DNA from: Wolbachia endosymbiont of Tyrophagus putrescentiae
GTDB lineage: Bacteria > Pseudomonadota > Alphaproteobacteria > Rickettsiales > Anaplasmataceae
DNA length: 64,000 nt
NCBI GenBank assembly: GCA_030441635.1
Contig: JAUEMM010000005.1
Coordinates: 1-64,000 of the forward strand
Direction: 5' to 3'
This document shows positions 1-9,359 of this stretch, one piece after another. The notes below the pieces were generated by a model. The model was given only the letters and a program-made list of their open reading frames with translations. It was not told the DNA's origin and did not search any database. Positions within the stretch are counted from its first letter, which is position 1. Each line of letters starts with the position of its first letter. Made by a program: the position numbers and the translations under genes.

Positions 1-100
1 ATGAAATTTCATACATGTAAGTAAAAACAGATTTGTCTTTACAAGATAATCTATTGATTGTCTTGTATTTTTTGTTGTTATTTTATTCTGGTGTGGTATT

Positions 101-1462
101 ATGAACTTTATCAATCCAAAGGTTTCAGACGATCAAATTACAGCAGCTAGTCATAGTGTTATTTGGCAAAAAATCCAAGCTTGTCTCCATAATCTTTACG
201 GAGAAGCAACATATAATAGTTGGCTGAGCTCACTCAAGTGTATAGGTGGCAAAAATGGTGAAGTTTTGTTATCTGCACCAACTAGATTTATAAAAGAGTG
301 GGTTATCGCTCACTATATAGAAAAAATATTATCATTGTGGCAGTATGAAGATAATAGTATACATTCTGTAGATATTCGAGTAGTGGAAGATAGCCCTAGT
401 ATAGTACTTAAAAACAGAACAGAGATTAATCATAACCTTGGTTCCCCGTTAGATTCTAGGTTTACATTTGATAATTTCGTAGTAGGAAAACCAAACGAGC
501 TAGCCTTTACAGCAGCAAAGCGTGTGGCAGAATCTATAGACCCTATTTCAGGTAGCAACCCTTTATTTTTATATGGTGGTGTGGGGTTAGGTAAAACACA
601 TTTGATGCATGCTATAGCTTGGTACATAGTCAATTCTCCATCAGCAAAGAGAAAAGTAGTGTATTTATCGGCGGAAAAATTTATGTACCAGTATATCACA
701 GCATTACGAAGTAAAGATATCATGTTATTTAAGGAGCAGTTTAGGTCAGTGGATGTGCTGATGGTCGATGATGTGCAGTTTATTAGTGGTAAAGACAGCA
801 CACAAGAAGAATTTTTCCATACCTTTAATGCATTGATTGACCAAAATAAGCAATTGGTTATATCTGCTGATAGATCTCCAAGTGATCTTGATGGTGTTGA
901 AGAAAGAATTAGATCTCGTTTAGGCTGGGGATTAGTAGCGGATATTAACGAAACAACTTTTGAATTAAGACTTGGTATACTACAGTCTAAGATAGAGCAA
1001 ATGAATATCCATATTCCCCAAGATGTTCTAGAATTTTTAGCAAGAAATATAAAATCTAATATAAGGGAGCTAGAGGGGGCATTAAATAAAGTAGCTCACA
1101 CTACATCACTTGGAAGAAGTTTGACGGTGGAGTCAGCTAGTGAAACTTTAGTTGATCTACTCAGATCAAACTATAAGTCAATTACTATAGAGGAAATACA
1201 AAAAAAAGTTGCCGATTTTTTCAATATAAGGGTTGCAGATATGCATTCTAACAGAAGACTTCGCAGCCTTGCAAGACCAAGACAAGTAGCTATGTATTTT
1301 GCTAAAAAATTTACACAAAAGAGTTTACCAGACATTGGAAGAAGCTTTGGTGGTAGAGATCACGCTACCGTTATACATGCAGTAAAGCAAGTAAGTAATT
1401 TTATTCAGAGTGATCCCAAATTTGCAGAAGAAATAGGTTTATTAACCAAGACATTAAAGTAA
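101..1462 (+). CDS. dnaA: Chromosomal replication initiator DnaA
   Basis: DnaA is an AAA+ ATPase that binds DnaA boxes and melts the replication origin. The 453-residue protein has the family's usual length and order: an N-terminal DnaB-interacting domain (about 1-80), a short linker, the AAA+ core with Walker [10 protein letters not shown] near 159-167 and Walker B LMVDDVQF near 222, and a C-terminal helix-turn-helix with the signature [12 protein letters not shown] near 416-427. The gene stands alone ahead of mnmA. The 100 bases upstream are too short to show an origin, and Wolbachia origins are reported to lie away from dnaA, so no oriC is called. Identification is certain. Confidence 0.98.
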   Translation: MNFINPKVSDDQITAASHSVIWQKIQACLHNLYGEATYNSWLSSLKCIGGKNGEVLLSAPTRFIKEWVIAHYIEKILSLWQYEDNSIHSVDIRVVEDSPSIVLKNRTEINHNLGSPLDSRFTFDNFVVGKPNELAFTAAKRVAESIDPISGSNPLFLYGGVGLGKTHLMHAIAWYIVNSPSAKRKVVYLSAEKFMYQYITALRSKDIMLFKEQFRSVDVLMVDDVQFISGKDSTQEEFFHTFNALIDQNKQLVISADRSPSDLDGVEERIRSRLGWGLVADINETTFELRLGILQSKIEQMNIHIPQDVLEFLARNIKSNIRELEGALNKVAHTTSLGRSLTVESASETLVDLLRSNYKSITIEEIQKKVADFFNIRVADMHSNRRLRSLARPRQVAMYFAKKFTQKSLPDIGRSFGGRDHATVIHAVKQVSNFIQSDPKFAEEIGLLTKTLK

Positions 1463-1518
1463 GGTAATGCCAACTCAATAAAATTTGGGTATTATTTTAT
1501 TTATTTACGAAAATCAAG

Positions 1519-2622
1519 GTGTTAGAAAAATTTAAAATTAAACCTCTAGTAAAAGGTAAATCCCCTTCTCAAACAAAAGCTGTTGTTGCTATGTCAGGTG
1601 GCGTTGATAGTTCTGTTGCTGCAGCTTTATTGCATAATCTTGGATATCAAGTAATAGGTGTAACTCTTCAATTATATAGTGGCAGTAGTGCCCGTAAGGG
1701 AGCGTGCTGTGCTGGGCAAGATATTTACGATGCTAAGCGTGTGGCTGAAAGTGTTGGTTTTCCGCATTATATTTTAAATTACGAAGAAATATTTAAAAAA
1801 GAAGTAATAGAAGATTTTGTAAATACTTATGTACATGGAGAAACTCCTATACCTTGCGTAAAATGTAACCAAACAGTAAAGTTTCGTGATCTATTGCAGG
1901 TAGCAAAAAACTTGGGTGCAGATGTACTAGTAACTGGTCACTATGTCAGAAGATTAGAAGAAAATGGAAAAGTAATGCTGTATGCGAGTATTGATAAAAG
2001 TAAGGACCAAAGCTATTTCCTTTTTTCAACAACTCTAGAGCAGTTAGAATTTCTGAGATTTCCGTTGGGAGAATTTTATAAAAGTAGTATCAGAGAGCTT
2101 GCAAAGTACTTCAACTTAAAAATCTCTGAGAAGCCAGACAGCCAAGACATCTGTTTTGTTTCTGAGAGTTACAATAAAACAATCACTAAATTGGCTCCTG
2201 GTACCGTACAAAAGGGAAAGATAGTTAACATAGATGGAAAAGTGTTAGGGGAACATAACGGTATCGTCAATTTCACTGTTGGGCAAAGAAGAGGCATAGG
2301 AATTGCTCACAGCGAACCTCTTTATGTTGTAAAAATCAATGCGGGAAATAATGAAGTAGTTGTAGGACCACTTAGTGCATTGATGCAAAGAAAGATATTC
2401 ATAAGAAATTTGAATTGGCTGGAACAACTAACAGAAGGCCAAGAAGTAACCGTTAAACTTAGATCATCGCATAAAGGAAGCTCAGCAACAATATATTCCA
2501 CCGAAAAAAAAGATAAAGTTTGTGTTGTTTTAAACGATGATTATTTTGGCGTTAGCCCTGGTCAAGCCTGTGTGGCTTATAAAGGAGAGCAAGTTATTGG
2601 TGGTGGATGGATAGCATATTGA
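1519..2622 (+). CDS. mnmA: tRNA-specific 2-thiouridylase MnmA
   Basis: MnmA makes 2-thiouridine at wobble U34 of Lys, Glu and Gln tRNAs, using ATP and a sulfur relay. Visible features are the PP-loop SGGVDSSV at about 26-33, the catalytic Cys in PCVKC near 113 and the second Cys in QDICFV near 212. The 367-residue length is normal. The start is GTG at 1519; no in-frame ATG lies close to the conserved N-terminus. It follows dnaA by 56 bases. Confidence 0.97.
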   Translation: MLEKFKIKPLVKGKSPSQTKAVVAMSGGVDSSVAAALLHNLGYQVIGVTLQLYSGSSARKGACCAGQDIYDAKRVAESVGFPHYILNYEEIFKKEVIEDFVNTYVHGETPIPCVKCNQTVKFRDLLQVAKNLGADVLVTGHYVRRLEENGKVMLYASIDKSKDQSYFLFSTTLEQLEFLRFPLGEFYKSSIRELAKYFNLKISEKPDSQDICFVSESYNKTITKLAPGTVQKGKIVNIDGKVLGEHNGIVNFTVGQRRGIGIAHSEPLYVVKINAGNNEVVVGPLSALMQRKIFIRNLNWLEQLTEGQEVTVKLRSSHKGSSATIYSTEKKDKVCVVLNDDYFGVSPGQACVAYKGEQVIGGGWIAY

Positions 2623-2676
2623 ATTTGTAATTTGACTATCTTGTTATATACTATAGTTATTGTTAAATAGTGATAT

Positions 2677-3903
2677 ATGGCGAGAGAACTTGAAAAACTA
2701 ATCCAGACTGTTGGTAGAGGTAACTTATTAGAGAGTTTATTTATCTTTTTGGGTGGGTTTCAGAATTCTTGTTCATCTGGATCTCGTATAGATCACAGAA
2801 ATCATATCAACCTATCTGAGTTTGTAAAAAAGGAGAAAAGTGAGTGGTTAGATCACTATTTTAATCTACAATTCAGTCTACAAGGGTTGTGTTTAGTCTT
2901 CGCCAGAGCTTATAAAACCCTTCAAGAAAATAAGAACTCACAAGAAAATAAGGACTTAAGTACAGAGGAAGTAATTGAGCAAATATACCAAGATGTGCTT
3001 AAAAACAAGGAAATGGAAAAGATGTTAGGAGAGATTATAGACCGAACACAGGGAGAAAGTGATAAAAGACTGAAACTACTCAATATCCTAAGCAATCCAA
3101 AAGGTAAAGCCATATTTGAAAACGAGCATGATTTTGAAGAAAAAGTTGTTAAGAAGACCAGAGAATTACTAAATATAAATTACAATAACAATATTGATAA
3201 AGAGTTTAATATATACGAGAAAGTAATAGAACTTTATTATTCTATTCATATTCCAAAATTAAAAAAAGATGTTGCACTGCTGATATTGATTGGCTCGGGA
3301 TATATAAAGCTTTCAGAAGAGAACAAGAAAAAGATATCAGTCAAATCTATAAACTGGTTACTCATGACCGATCTTGTTAGGATGTTACGAAGCATTGAAA
3401 TCCACAATGAAAATGGGTCAATAAAATATACACTTGACTCTCAACACATAGGTTCATTACATCATATAAGAAATATGCGTCTCTCAGAATGTTTTACCCC
3501 TAAAAAGATTAAATCACCACTAAAGGCATTATTAAAAAATCCAGATAGTGATAAATTTGAAGAGATGTTAAAAAAGGACGACAACATAATTTTAAATGGG
3601 AGTGTGTTAAACTCTCGTGAGAAAAAAGAAAATAAAATAGCTTATAAAATTATTTTAGGTACATGTGCACTGTGTACAACATTAGTTGCTGTCGACTATT
3701 TTTGTTTAGAAGGACGATTGATAATGAATACTCTACTGCAGAATGATATTACGACAAATCTAGCAATATTAACACTAACTGTAGTGATAGTACCTGCTGC
3801 ATTTTATTTATCTTCTTCTTCAGAATTGTCACTTCCCCCGAAAAGTGAAATGAATGGTTTAGTTATTACAAATGGGCAGTACGGATCAATACAAAAAGGC
3901 TGA
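2677..3903 (+). CDS. Unknown protein with a C-terminal transmembrane hairpin
   Basis: I do not recognise this 408-residue protein. It is Lys/Glu-rich and mostly helical over residues 1-320, with a short internal repeat of ENKxS/D near 85-95. Two hydrophobic segments follow at about 321-344 and 359-378, then a polar tail. A long soluble body on a C-terminal membrane hairpin is also seen in the ankyrin protein at 39.4 kb, and such proteins are common in Wolbachia and are often suspected of acting at the host interface; that role is inference. The ATG at 2677 lacks a strong Shine-Dalgarno sequence. Confidence 0.8.
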   Translation: MARELEKLIQTVGRGNLLESLFIFLGGFQNSCSSGSRIDHRNHINLSEFVKKEKSEWLDHYFNLQFSLQGLCLVFARAYKTLQENKNSQENKDLSTEEVIEQIYQDVLKNKEMEKMLGEIIDRTQGESDKRLKLLNILSNPKGKAIFENEHDFEEKVVKKTRELLNINYNNNIDKEFNIYEKVIELYYSIHIPKLKKDVALLILIGSGYIKLSEENKKKISVKSINWLLMTDLVRMLRSIEIHNENGSIKYTLDSQHIGSLHHIRNMRLSECFTPKKIKSPLKALLKNPDSDKFEEMLKKDDNIILNGSVLNSREKKENKIAYKIILGTCALCTTLVAVDYFCLEGRLIMNTLLQNDITTNLAILTLTVVIVPAAFYLSSSSELSLPPKSEMNGLVITNGQYGSIQKG

Positions 3904-4273
3904 CTAAAAAAACTTAAGCATATCTTTAATTTTTTTTATTGAATTTAATTTATAATCACTTAAGCTTAAGCTTATGTCATGGAAGATAAATTATTAGAAT
4001 CAAAAAGTTATTTTAAAAAAGGAATAGAGTGGTATTGCTATAGGTATTTATTCTGCTTGTGATAAAGTTTCAAGATCATTGTCCGTCGCCTCTCTTATAA
4101 CATCTTCTTGATCCATGTAATTTAGATTATTACTATTTACAAAAAAACACTCTTGTGAGCGCACACGCACTATATCAGTAAAAGAAAAAAAATAAAGCTT
4201 AAGATGCATGCGGTAAAGAATACTTTTGCAGCTAAAATCATTTATGACCTTTAAAATTTACGGCTTTATTATA
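3904..4273. other. Long gap with gene remnants or small ORFs
   Basis: This 370-base gap holds no full-length gene. A short plus-strand reading frame at 3979-4062 encodes 27 residues starting MEDKLLESKSYF and could be the 5' remnant of a longer gene. A 53-codon minus-strand ORF (4048-4209) is listed separately. The word AAGCTTAAG occurs near 3962-3974 and again near 4195-4203. I see no terminator or RNA gene. Confidence 0.4.
4048..4209 (-). CDS. Possible small protein or gene remnant, 53 residues
   Basis: The minus-strand ATG at 4209 opens a 53-codon frame ending TAA at 4048. A hydrophobic N-terminus (MHLKLYFFSF) is followed by a polar, acidic tail ending in DNDLETLSQAE, which looks coding rather than random. 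There is no clear Shine-Dalgarno sequence. It lies between convergent neighbours, in the same direction as the SH3 gene. It may be a real small secreted or membrane protein, or the 3' part of a decayed gene; function unknown. Confidence 0.35.
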   Translation of the reverse strand: MHLKLYFFSFTDIVRVRSQECFFVNSNNLNYMDQEDVIREATDNDLETLSQAE

Positions 4274-4738
4274 TTAATAAACATCTGGTAAAGGAATATT
4301 TTCTGCAATACCCCATATAAATTTTTTTTCTACCCATACCTTACGCCTTGAGACAAGTAGTAAGCACCAATCTTTATTGCATTTTTCTACTGCTGTTATG
4401 ACAAATTTATCTAGTTTTACAATTATCTTACTATCTATATTTTGTTTTTTATAACCAAAAGTATTTTCTTTTATCATTGCGTAAGATTTTTTACTCAGTA
4501 GAGAACTTTTTACCCAGCCACAATCTTCATTGATATCGCAGACTCTTTTCCAATTTTCAAATTCTTCTATCACTTTAAGAGGTACATTTTTTTTTGTATA
4601 TATCCATTTCACAGGATAGTGTACTCCAGGTCCTGTTCTCATGTTGATCTTATTTGATTTTGTTGAAACAAAATCACTAGCGGATGCGCTATTATTGCAT
4701 AGTAGAAACAGCAAAATAATCATGAAAACTGTATGCAT
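4274..4738 (-). CDS. Secreted bacterial SH3 domain protein
   Basis: The 154-residue protein begins with a signal peptide (hydrophobic core about 4-16, cleavage likely after SASA at 20). An SH3b-like fold follows: NKINMRTGPGVHYPVKW at about 29-45 is the characteristic RxGPGxxYPV motif, with GWV near 74. Such domains bind cell-wall peptides or act as periplasmic adaptors, which would fit the wall genes elsewhere in the window. It sits 24 bases downstream of the oxidoreductase gene on the same strand, so the two are probably cotranscribed. Substrate unknown. Confidence 0.8.
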   Translation of the reverse strand: MHTVFMIILLFLLCNNSASASDFVSTKSNKINMRTGPGVHYPVKWIYTKKNVPLKVIEEFENWKRVCDINEDCGWVKSSLLSKKSYAMIKENTFGYKKQNIDSKIIVKLDKFVITAVEKCNKDWCLLLVSRRKVWVEKKFIWGIAENIPLPDVY

Positions 4739-4762
4739 ATGAACATTATTTAAAGTAATACT

Positions 4763-5740
4763 TTAGGAAAATTTTATAATATTTAACCCACTTACTTTTC
4801 TATTTTCTATGTCTCGGTGAGCTTGAATGATCTCATCAAATTTATATTTTTTATTAATTTTTACAATTAGAAGCTTCTTTTTTAACATTTCAAAAATTTC
4901 CATTGCTGTCAGTACAAGAGTAAATCTATCTCTTTTGTAATGATAGATTGAGGTGCCAGTTACAAATAACGAACGTGAACTGAGTAAAGGGATATTAATG
5001 GGAACAGTGCCAGATATTTGCCCGTATGCAATATATATACCGAACCTTCTTAATGATTCAAAAGAAACTTTGCTAAGGGTGTAACCTATGGAGTCATATA
5101 CTGCACCCACACCCTTACCATTTGTGATTTCCATAACTTCAGACACTGCATCTTTGTTGTTATAATTTATTACGTGCGTACATCCGTTTTTCAGTGCAGC
5201 ATTGACCTTGTCATCTGAACTCACAGATCCTATGACAACGCCTTGTTTTTCTTTTGCCCATTGGCATATTAATTGTCCCAAACCACCATTTGCGCCATGG
5301 ACTAATACAAAAGCACCAGGTCTTATTTTATAGGATTGGTTGACCAAATAATGAGCTGCCATGCCTTTAAATAATACTGCGGCTGCCATGTCGTCTGGTA
5401 TAATATCAGGGATTCTTATTAGATACTTTTGGTGTATAATGCGTTTTTCACAGTATGCTCCAGGTGGTGCTGTGCAATATCCAACTCTATCTCCGATCTT
5501 AAGTCCTTCGTTTGTTTTATTACCAAGACCTTCAATTATTCCAACTGCTTCCACTCCTAAGATGGCTGGCAAGTTTTTAATTCTACGCGTACCGTTTCTA
5601 TGCTCGGCGTCGTAACGATTCAAGCCAATAGCTGTATGTCGTATTAAAACCTCTTCACCCTTCGGTGTTCCAATATTTCTATCAATGAACTCTAGTACTT
5701 CTGGTCCTCCGGTTTTTTTGATTTGTACAGCTTTAACCAT
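4763..5740 (-). CDS. Zinc-independent quinone oxidoreductase (MDR family)
   Basis: This 325-residue protein belongs to the medium-chain dehydrogenase/reductase superfamily, quinone oxidoreductase branch (NADPH:quinone reductase, QOR). It has the GroES-like N-terminal domain, the GDRVGYCTAPPGAYCE segment near 83-98, and the Rossmann motif VHGANGGLGQL at about 147-157. The zinc-binding cysteines of alcohol dehydrogenases are absent, as expected for this branch. It would use NADPH to reduce quinones or reactive carbonyls in the cytoplasm. It is divergent from ubiD and upstream of the SH3 gene. The exact substrate cannot be told from sequence. Confidence 0.88.
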   Translation of the reverse strand: MVKAVQIKKTGGPEVLEFIDRNIGTPKGEEVLIRHTAIGLNRYDAEHRNGTRRIKNLPAILGVEAVGIIEGLGNKTNEGLKIGDRVGYCTAPPGAYCEKRIIHQKYLIRIPDIIPDDMAAAVLFKGMAAHYLVNQSYKIRPGAFVLVHGANGGLGQLICQWAKEKQGVVIGSVSSDDKVNAALKNGCTHVINYNNKDAVSEVMEITNGKGVGAVYDSIGYTLSKVSFESLRRFGIYIAYGQISGTVPINIPLLSSRSLFVTGTSIYHYKRDRFTLVLTAMEIFEMLKKKLLIVKINKKYKFDEIIQAHRDIENRKVSGLNIIKFS

Positions 5741-5976
5741 AATTAATAAAATTTTCTATCATATTATCCAATAATACAGACCTTGCAAGATTTTAGTTAA
5801 TATTAGGCCTCTTAGGAAACTCAATTCCTAATAGTAATTTTATTTGTTAAATACATCCAAGTGTAATTCTTCTAAAAACTTCCTACCATAAACAGAGTTT
5901 TGAAGGAGATCTATTCATTAAAACTAAGACAAATTCTCATTTTTATGACATATTTATTTTAGGTTTAGTAAGCGAT
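5741..5976. other. Divergent intergenic region with a short coding fossil
   Basis: This gap separates the divergent oxidoreductase and ubiD genes and must hold their promoters. On the minus strand, roughly 5912 down to 5840 can be read as a peptide ending ELHLDVFNK before a TAA, with no start and an upstream stop. That looks like the tail of a lost gene. No RNA or repeat is evident. Confidence 0.3.
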
Positions 5977-7467
5977 ATGTCCAAATATAATGACTTAAGA
6001 GACTTTATTAAGGCTTTAGAAGAAAAGAAAGATTTAATTAGGGTCGAGGAAGAAGTATCAACAATGCTGGAGATTACAGAGATTCACCGTAGAATGATTT
6101 CACAAAGTGGGCCTGCTATTCTCTTTGAAAATGTTGTTACAGAGCATGGAAAAAGCTCAATTCCTGTTTTAGTAAATTTATTTGGTACCGTTGATAGAAT
6201 AGCTTTAGGGCTAGATATTAGCTCAGAACAGTTGAGAGAACTTGGTAAACTTTTAGCGTTTTTGCAATCTCCTGAACCTCCAAGAAATTTTAAGGATGTA
6301 ATAAAGATGTTTCCCTTATTGAAGGTTGTATTGTCGATGAGAAGTAAGGTTGTAAAAAATGCTCCTTGTCAAGAATTAGTGTTGACCGGCGATGAAGTTG
6401 ATTTGAATATATTGCCTATTCAAACATGCTGGCCTAATGAACCTGCACCGTTGATCACCTGGCCAGTGATAGTTACAAAAGGTCCAACCAGGGAGAAACA
6501 AGATAATTTCAATCTTGGAATATACCGCATGCAAGTGATAGATGAAAAAACAACATTAATGCGTTGGCTAGCACACCGTGGAGGTGCAAGCCATTATCAA
6601 CGTTGGAAAGAAAAAGGGTGTGATGTTAAGTTTCCTGCGGCTGCTGTAATTGGAGTAGATCCTGCAACAATCATTGCTGCTGTTACTCCTGTACCTGAAA
6701 CATTGTCGGAATATCAATTTGCTGGTCTATTGCGTAAAAAGCCTCTTGAGCTTGTTAATTGTAAAACTGTTCCTCTGCAAGTTCCAGCTCACGCTGAAAT
6801 CATTCTAGAGGGCTATGTCAGCCTGGATAAATATCGAGATGAAGGTCCGTATGGTGATCACACTGGCTATTACAACTCTGTTGAGCAGTTTCCTGAGTTT
6901 CATATTACTGCAATTACTATGCGTAAAAATCCAATTTATCTCAGCACTTTTACTGGTAAACCACCGGATGAGCCATCGATTCTTGGTGAGGCTTTAAACG
7001 AGATTTTTATTCCTATGTTAATTAATCAGTTCCCTGAAATAACAGATTTTTATTTACCGCCAGAGGGCTGTTCATATAGAATAGCAATTGTATCGATAAA
7101 AAAATCCTATCCTGGGCACGCAAGGAGAATAGTTATGGGTATACTGTCATTTTTAAAGCAATTCTTATACACGAAGTTTATAATAGTTGTAGATGATGAT
7201 ATAAACATACGCGACTGGAAGGAGGTAATGTGGGCAATATCAACAAGAATGGATCCTGTTCGTGACATAGTTACAATAGAAAATGCTCCCATTGATTACT
7301 TGGATTTTGCTTCTCCTGAAAGCGGGTTAGGTGGTAAAATTGGTTTTGATGCAACAAATAAAATGCCCCCTGAGACAAAACGAGAATGGGGAAGAAAAAT
7401 TGATATGAATAAAGAAATAGTAAAAAAAGTTACAGAAAAGTGGAAAAAATATGGCTTTTCTGAGTAG
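5977..7467 (+). CDS. ubiD: UbiD-family 3-polyprenyl-4-hydroxybenzoate decarboxylase
   Basis: UbiD removes the carboxyl group of 3-polyprenyl-4-hydroxybenzoate in ubiquinone synthesis, using the prenylated FMN made by UbiX. The 496-residue length is normal. The conserved core [12 protein letters not shown] near 287-298 carries active-site acidic residues, and the prenyl-FMN/metal-binding region is also recognisable ([23 protein letters not shown]). It fits the retention of isoprenoid genes (ispA, ispB, ispH) and complex I in this window. The start ATG at 5977 directly precedes the conserved YNDLRDF segment. Confidence 0.95.
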   Translation: MSKYNDLRDFIKALEEKKDLIRVEEEVSTMLEITEIHRRMISQSGPAILFENVVTEHGKSSIPVLVNLFGTVDRIALGLDISSEQLRELGKLLAFLQSPEPPRNFKDVIKMFPLLKVVLSMRSKVVKNAPCQELVLTGDEVDLNILPIQTCWPNEPAPLITWPVIVTKGPTREKQDNFNLGIYRMQVIDEKTTLMRWLAHRGGASHYQRWKEKGCDVKFPAAAVIGVDPATIIAAVTPVPETLSEYQFAGLLRKKPLELVNCKTVPLQVPAHAEIILEGYVSLDKYRDEGPYGDHTGYYNSVEQFPEFHITAITMRKNPIYLSTFTGKPPDEPSILGEALNEIFIPMLINQFPEITDFYLPPEGCSYRIAIVSIKKSYPGHARRIVMGILSFLKQFLYTKFIIVVDDDINIRDWKEVMWAISTRMDPVRDIVTIENAPIDYLDFASPESGLGGKIGFDATNKMPPETKREWGRKIDMNKEIVKKVTEKWKKYGFSE

Positions 7468-7488
7468 AATATTTATTTTGAGTTTAAT

Positions 7489-8037
7489 ATGCTACGTATA
7501 ATTGCTGGTAAATATCGTGGAAGAAAAATAACAACTGGTAAGAATTTGTCTGCTAGGCCAACAATGGGTATTGCAAGAGAGGCCATATTTAGTATACTGC
7601 TTGCAAGAAAGTCTATCCACGATGCGAATATACTTGATTTGTTTTGTGGCAGTGGAGCACTGTCTTTTGAAGCGATTTCTAGAGGTGCTAAACATGCATT
7701 TATGGTGGATTCAGATTACTATAATTTGCAGTTACCTAAAAAAACGGCGGAGGATTTTGGTATCACGGATAATATTACACTGATTTGTTGTAGTGCTGAT
7801 AAGTTGCCACAGCCTACTTCTAAATGTGATATAGTTTTTATTGATCCACCATATAATAGTAATTTGATTGAACCTACTTTAAATGGGTTGGCTAATTCAG
7901 GTTGGTTAAGAGATGATGCATTGGTTGTTCTAGAGATTAAAAAAGACGAAGATTTTCAGCGTAATGAAAATTTCGATGTGATTTTAGAGCGTACATATGG
8001 CATAGCAAAAATCATTTTTCTTGCCAGCAATAAGTGA
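7489..8037 (+). CDS. rsmD: 16S rRNA (guanine-966-N2)-methyltransferase RsmD
   Basis: RsmD methylates G966 of 16S rRNA with S-adenosylmethionine. The 182-residue protein has MLRIIAGKYRGRKI at the N-terminus, the SAM-binding motif DLFCGSGALSFEA at about 50-62 and the catalytic DPPY at 119-122, all diagnostic. It starts 21 bases after ubiD, so cotranscription is likely. Confidence 0.95.
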   Translation: MLRIIAGKYRGRKITTGKNLSARPTMGIAREAIFSILLARKSIHDANILDLFCGSGALSFEAISRGAKHAFMVDSDYYNLQLPKKTAEDFGITDNITLICCSADKLPQPTSKCDIVFIDPPYNSNLIEPTLNGLANSGWLRDDALVVLEIKKDEDFQRNENFDVILERTYGIAKIIFLASNK

Positions 8038-8069
8038 AAAAAATGAGCTGTTTTCTATAGTTTTTAGGT

Positions 8070-8636
8070 ATGAAAAAAATAAAATTAGGAATATTAATTT
8101 CTGGTAGAGGATCGAACATGCAAGCTCTAATAGAGGCTTGCAAAAGGGATGTATTTCCCGCTGAAGTTGCATGTATTATAACAAATAATGATAAAGCTAT
8201 GGGGTTAAAATTTGCAGCACACGAAAGAATTCCCACATTTATTGTGCGGAATAAACCACTAGATGCCAATAGCATTGATATGATACTTACTCAGAATAAA
8301 GTTGATCTAGTTTGTCTTGCAGGATTTATGAGAATTTTGAAATCTGATTTTTTAAGTAAATGGAATAATAAAGTAATAAACATTCATCCTTCTTTGCTTC
8401 CGTCTTTTAAGGGATTAAATGCGCAGGAGCAAGCATTAAAGGCGGGTGTAAAGATCACTGGCTGTACTGTACATTATGTTACTCCTGAAGTTGATGATGG
8501 AGAGATAATTGTTCAGTCCGCTGTGCCAGTGCTTTCAACTGATGATGTTCAGACTCTTTCAGAGCGTATTCTTGCTGAAGAACATAAATGCTACGTGCGA
8601 GCTGTGGAGTTAATAGCAAATCAAAAAGAAAGCTAA
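8070..8636 (+). CDS. purN: Phosphoribosylglycinamide formyltransferase
   Basis: PurN transfers a formyl group from 10-formyl-tetrahydrofolate to GAR, the third step of purine synthesis. The phosphate-binding GRGSNMQAL (12-20), the catalytic region NIHPSLLPSFKG with His106, and TPEVDDGEII with the essential Asp near 143 are all present in 188 residues. With purE and purA also here, the organism keeps at least part of de novo purine synthesis. It is 32 bases downstream of rsmD. Confidence 0.96.
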   Translation: MKKIKLGILISGRGSNMQALIEACKRDVFPAEVACIITNNDKAMGLKFAAHERIPTFIVRNKPLDANSIDMILTQNKVDLVCLAGFMRILKSDFLSKWNNKVINIHPSLLPSFKGLNAQEQALKAGVKITGCTVHYVTPEVDDGEIIVQSAVPVLSTDDVQTLSERILAEEHKCYVRAVELIANQKES

Positions 8637-8714
8637 GAGCAGGGAGAAAAAATATTGCTTTCACTGCGAATTTGCGTTTTAATCCTGTATTCTAGATTAT
8701 TTTAAGGAACAATT

Positions 8715-9272
8715 ATGGCAGTGATGCCGGATAAGTGGATAAGAGAGCAAGCTAAAAATTCAGGAATGATAGAACCTTTTATTGATTATAAAAACAGTAA
8801 AGGTGTTATATCTTTTGGACTTTCATCTTATGGGTATGATGCAAGAGTGGATAATAAATTTAAAATCTTCACTAATGTAAACTCAGCCATAGTGGATCCT
8901 AAAAATTTTTCTGAGAACAGCTTTATAGATAAAGAAACAGATGTGTGTATCATTCCACCAAATAGTTTTGCACTTGCAAGCACAGTTGAGTATTTTCGCA
9001 TACCAAGAGGTATACTGGTTATTTGTGTTGGTAAATCAACTTATGCAAGGTGTGGTATTATAGTTAATGTTACGCCATTGGAACCTGGATGGGAAGGCCA
9101 CGTTACACTAGAATTTTCCAATACTACTCCTCTGCCAGCAAAAATTTACGCTAATGAAGGTGCATGTCAATTTGTATTTCTTGGTGGTGAAAGTGAATGT
9201 GAAAAATCCTATGATGATATGAAAGGCAAATATATGAATCAGCGTGGTATAACTTTACCGTTAGTAGAGTAA
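8715..9272 (+). CDS. dcd: dCTP deaminase
   Basis: Dcd converts dCTP to dUTP, the precursor of dTMP. The 185-residue protein has [11 protein letters not shown] at 35-45, the substrate-binding [10 protein letters not shown] and the [16 protein letters not shown] block carrying the catalytic Glu. These identify it over the related dUTPase. The start at 8715 is preceded by AAGGAACAATT, an acceptable Shine-Dalgarno sequence. Confidence 0.96.
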   Translation: MAVMPDKWIREQAKNSGMIEPFIDYKNSKGVISFGLSSYGYDARVDNKFKIFTNVNSAIVDPKNFSENSFIDKETDVCIIPPNSFALASTVEYFRIPRGILVICVGKSTYARCGIIVNVTPLEPGWEGHVTLEFSNTTPLPAKIYANEGACQFVFLGGESECEKSYDDMKGKYMNQRGITLPLVE

Positions 9273-9359
9273 ATTCGGTCTATAGTTGGTAATTAGGGTT
9301 TTAATTACTTGCTTGAAATTATATAAAGCTATATAGTTATAGTCCATGTTAAATTTTTT

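Noticed and set aside
1..100. Replication origin upstream of dnaA
   Set aside because: Only 100 bases are visible with no cluster of DnaA boxes, and Wolbachia origins are reported away from dnaA. The window start at dnaA is probably a numbering convention.
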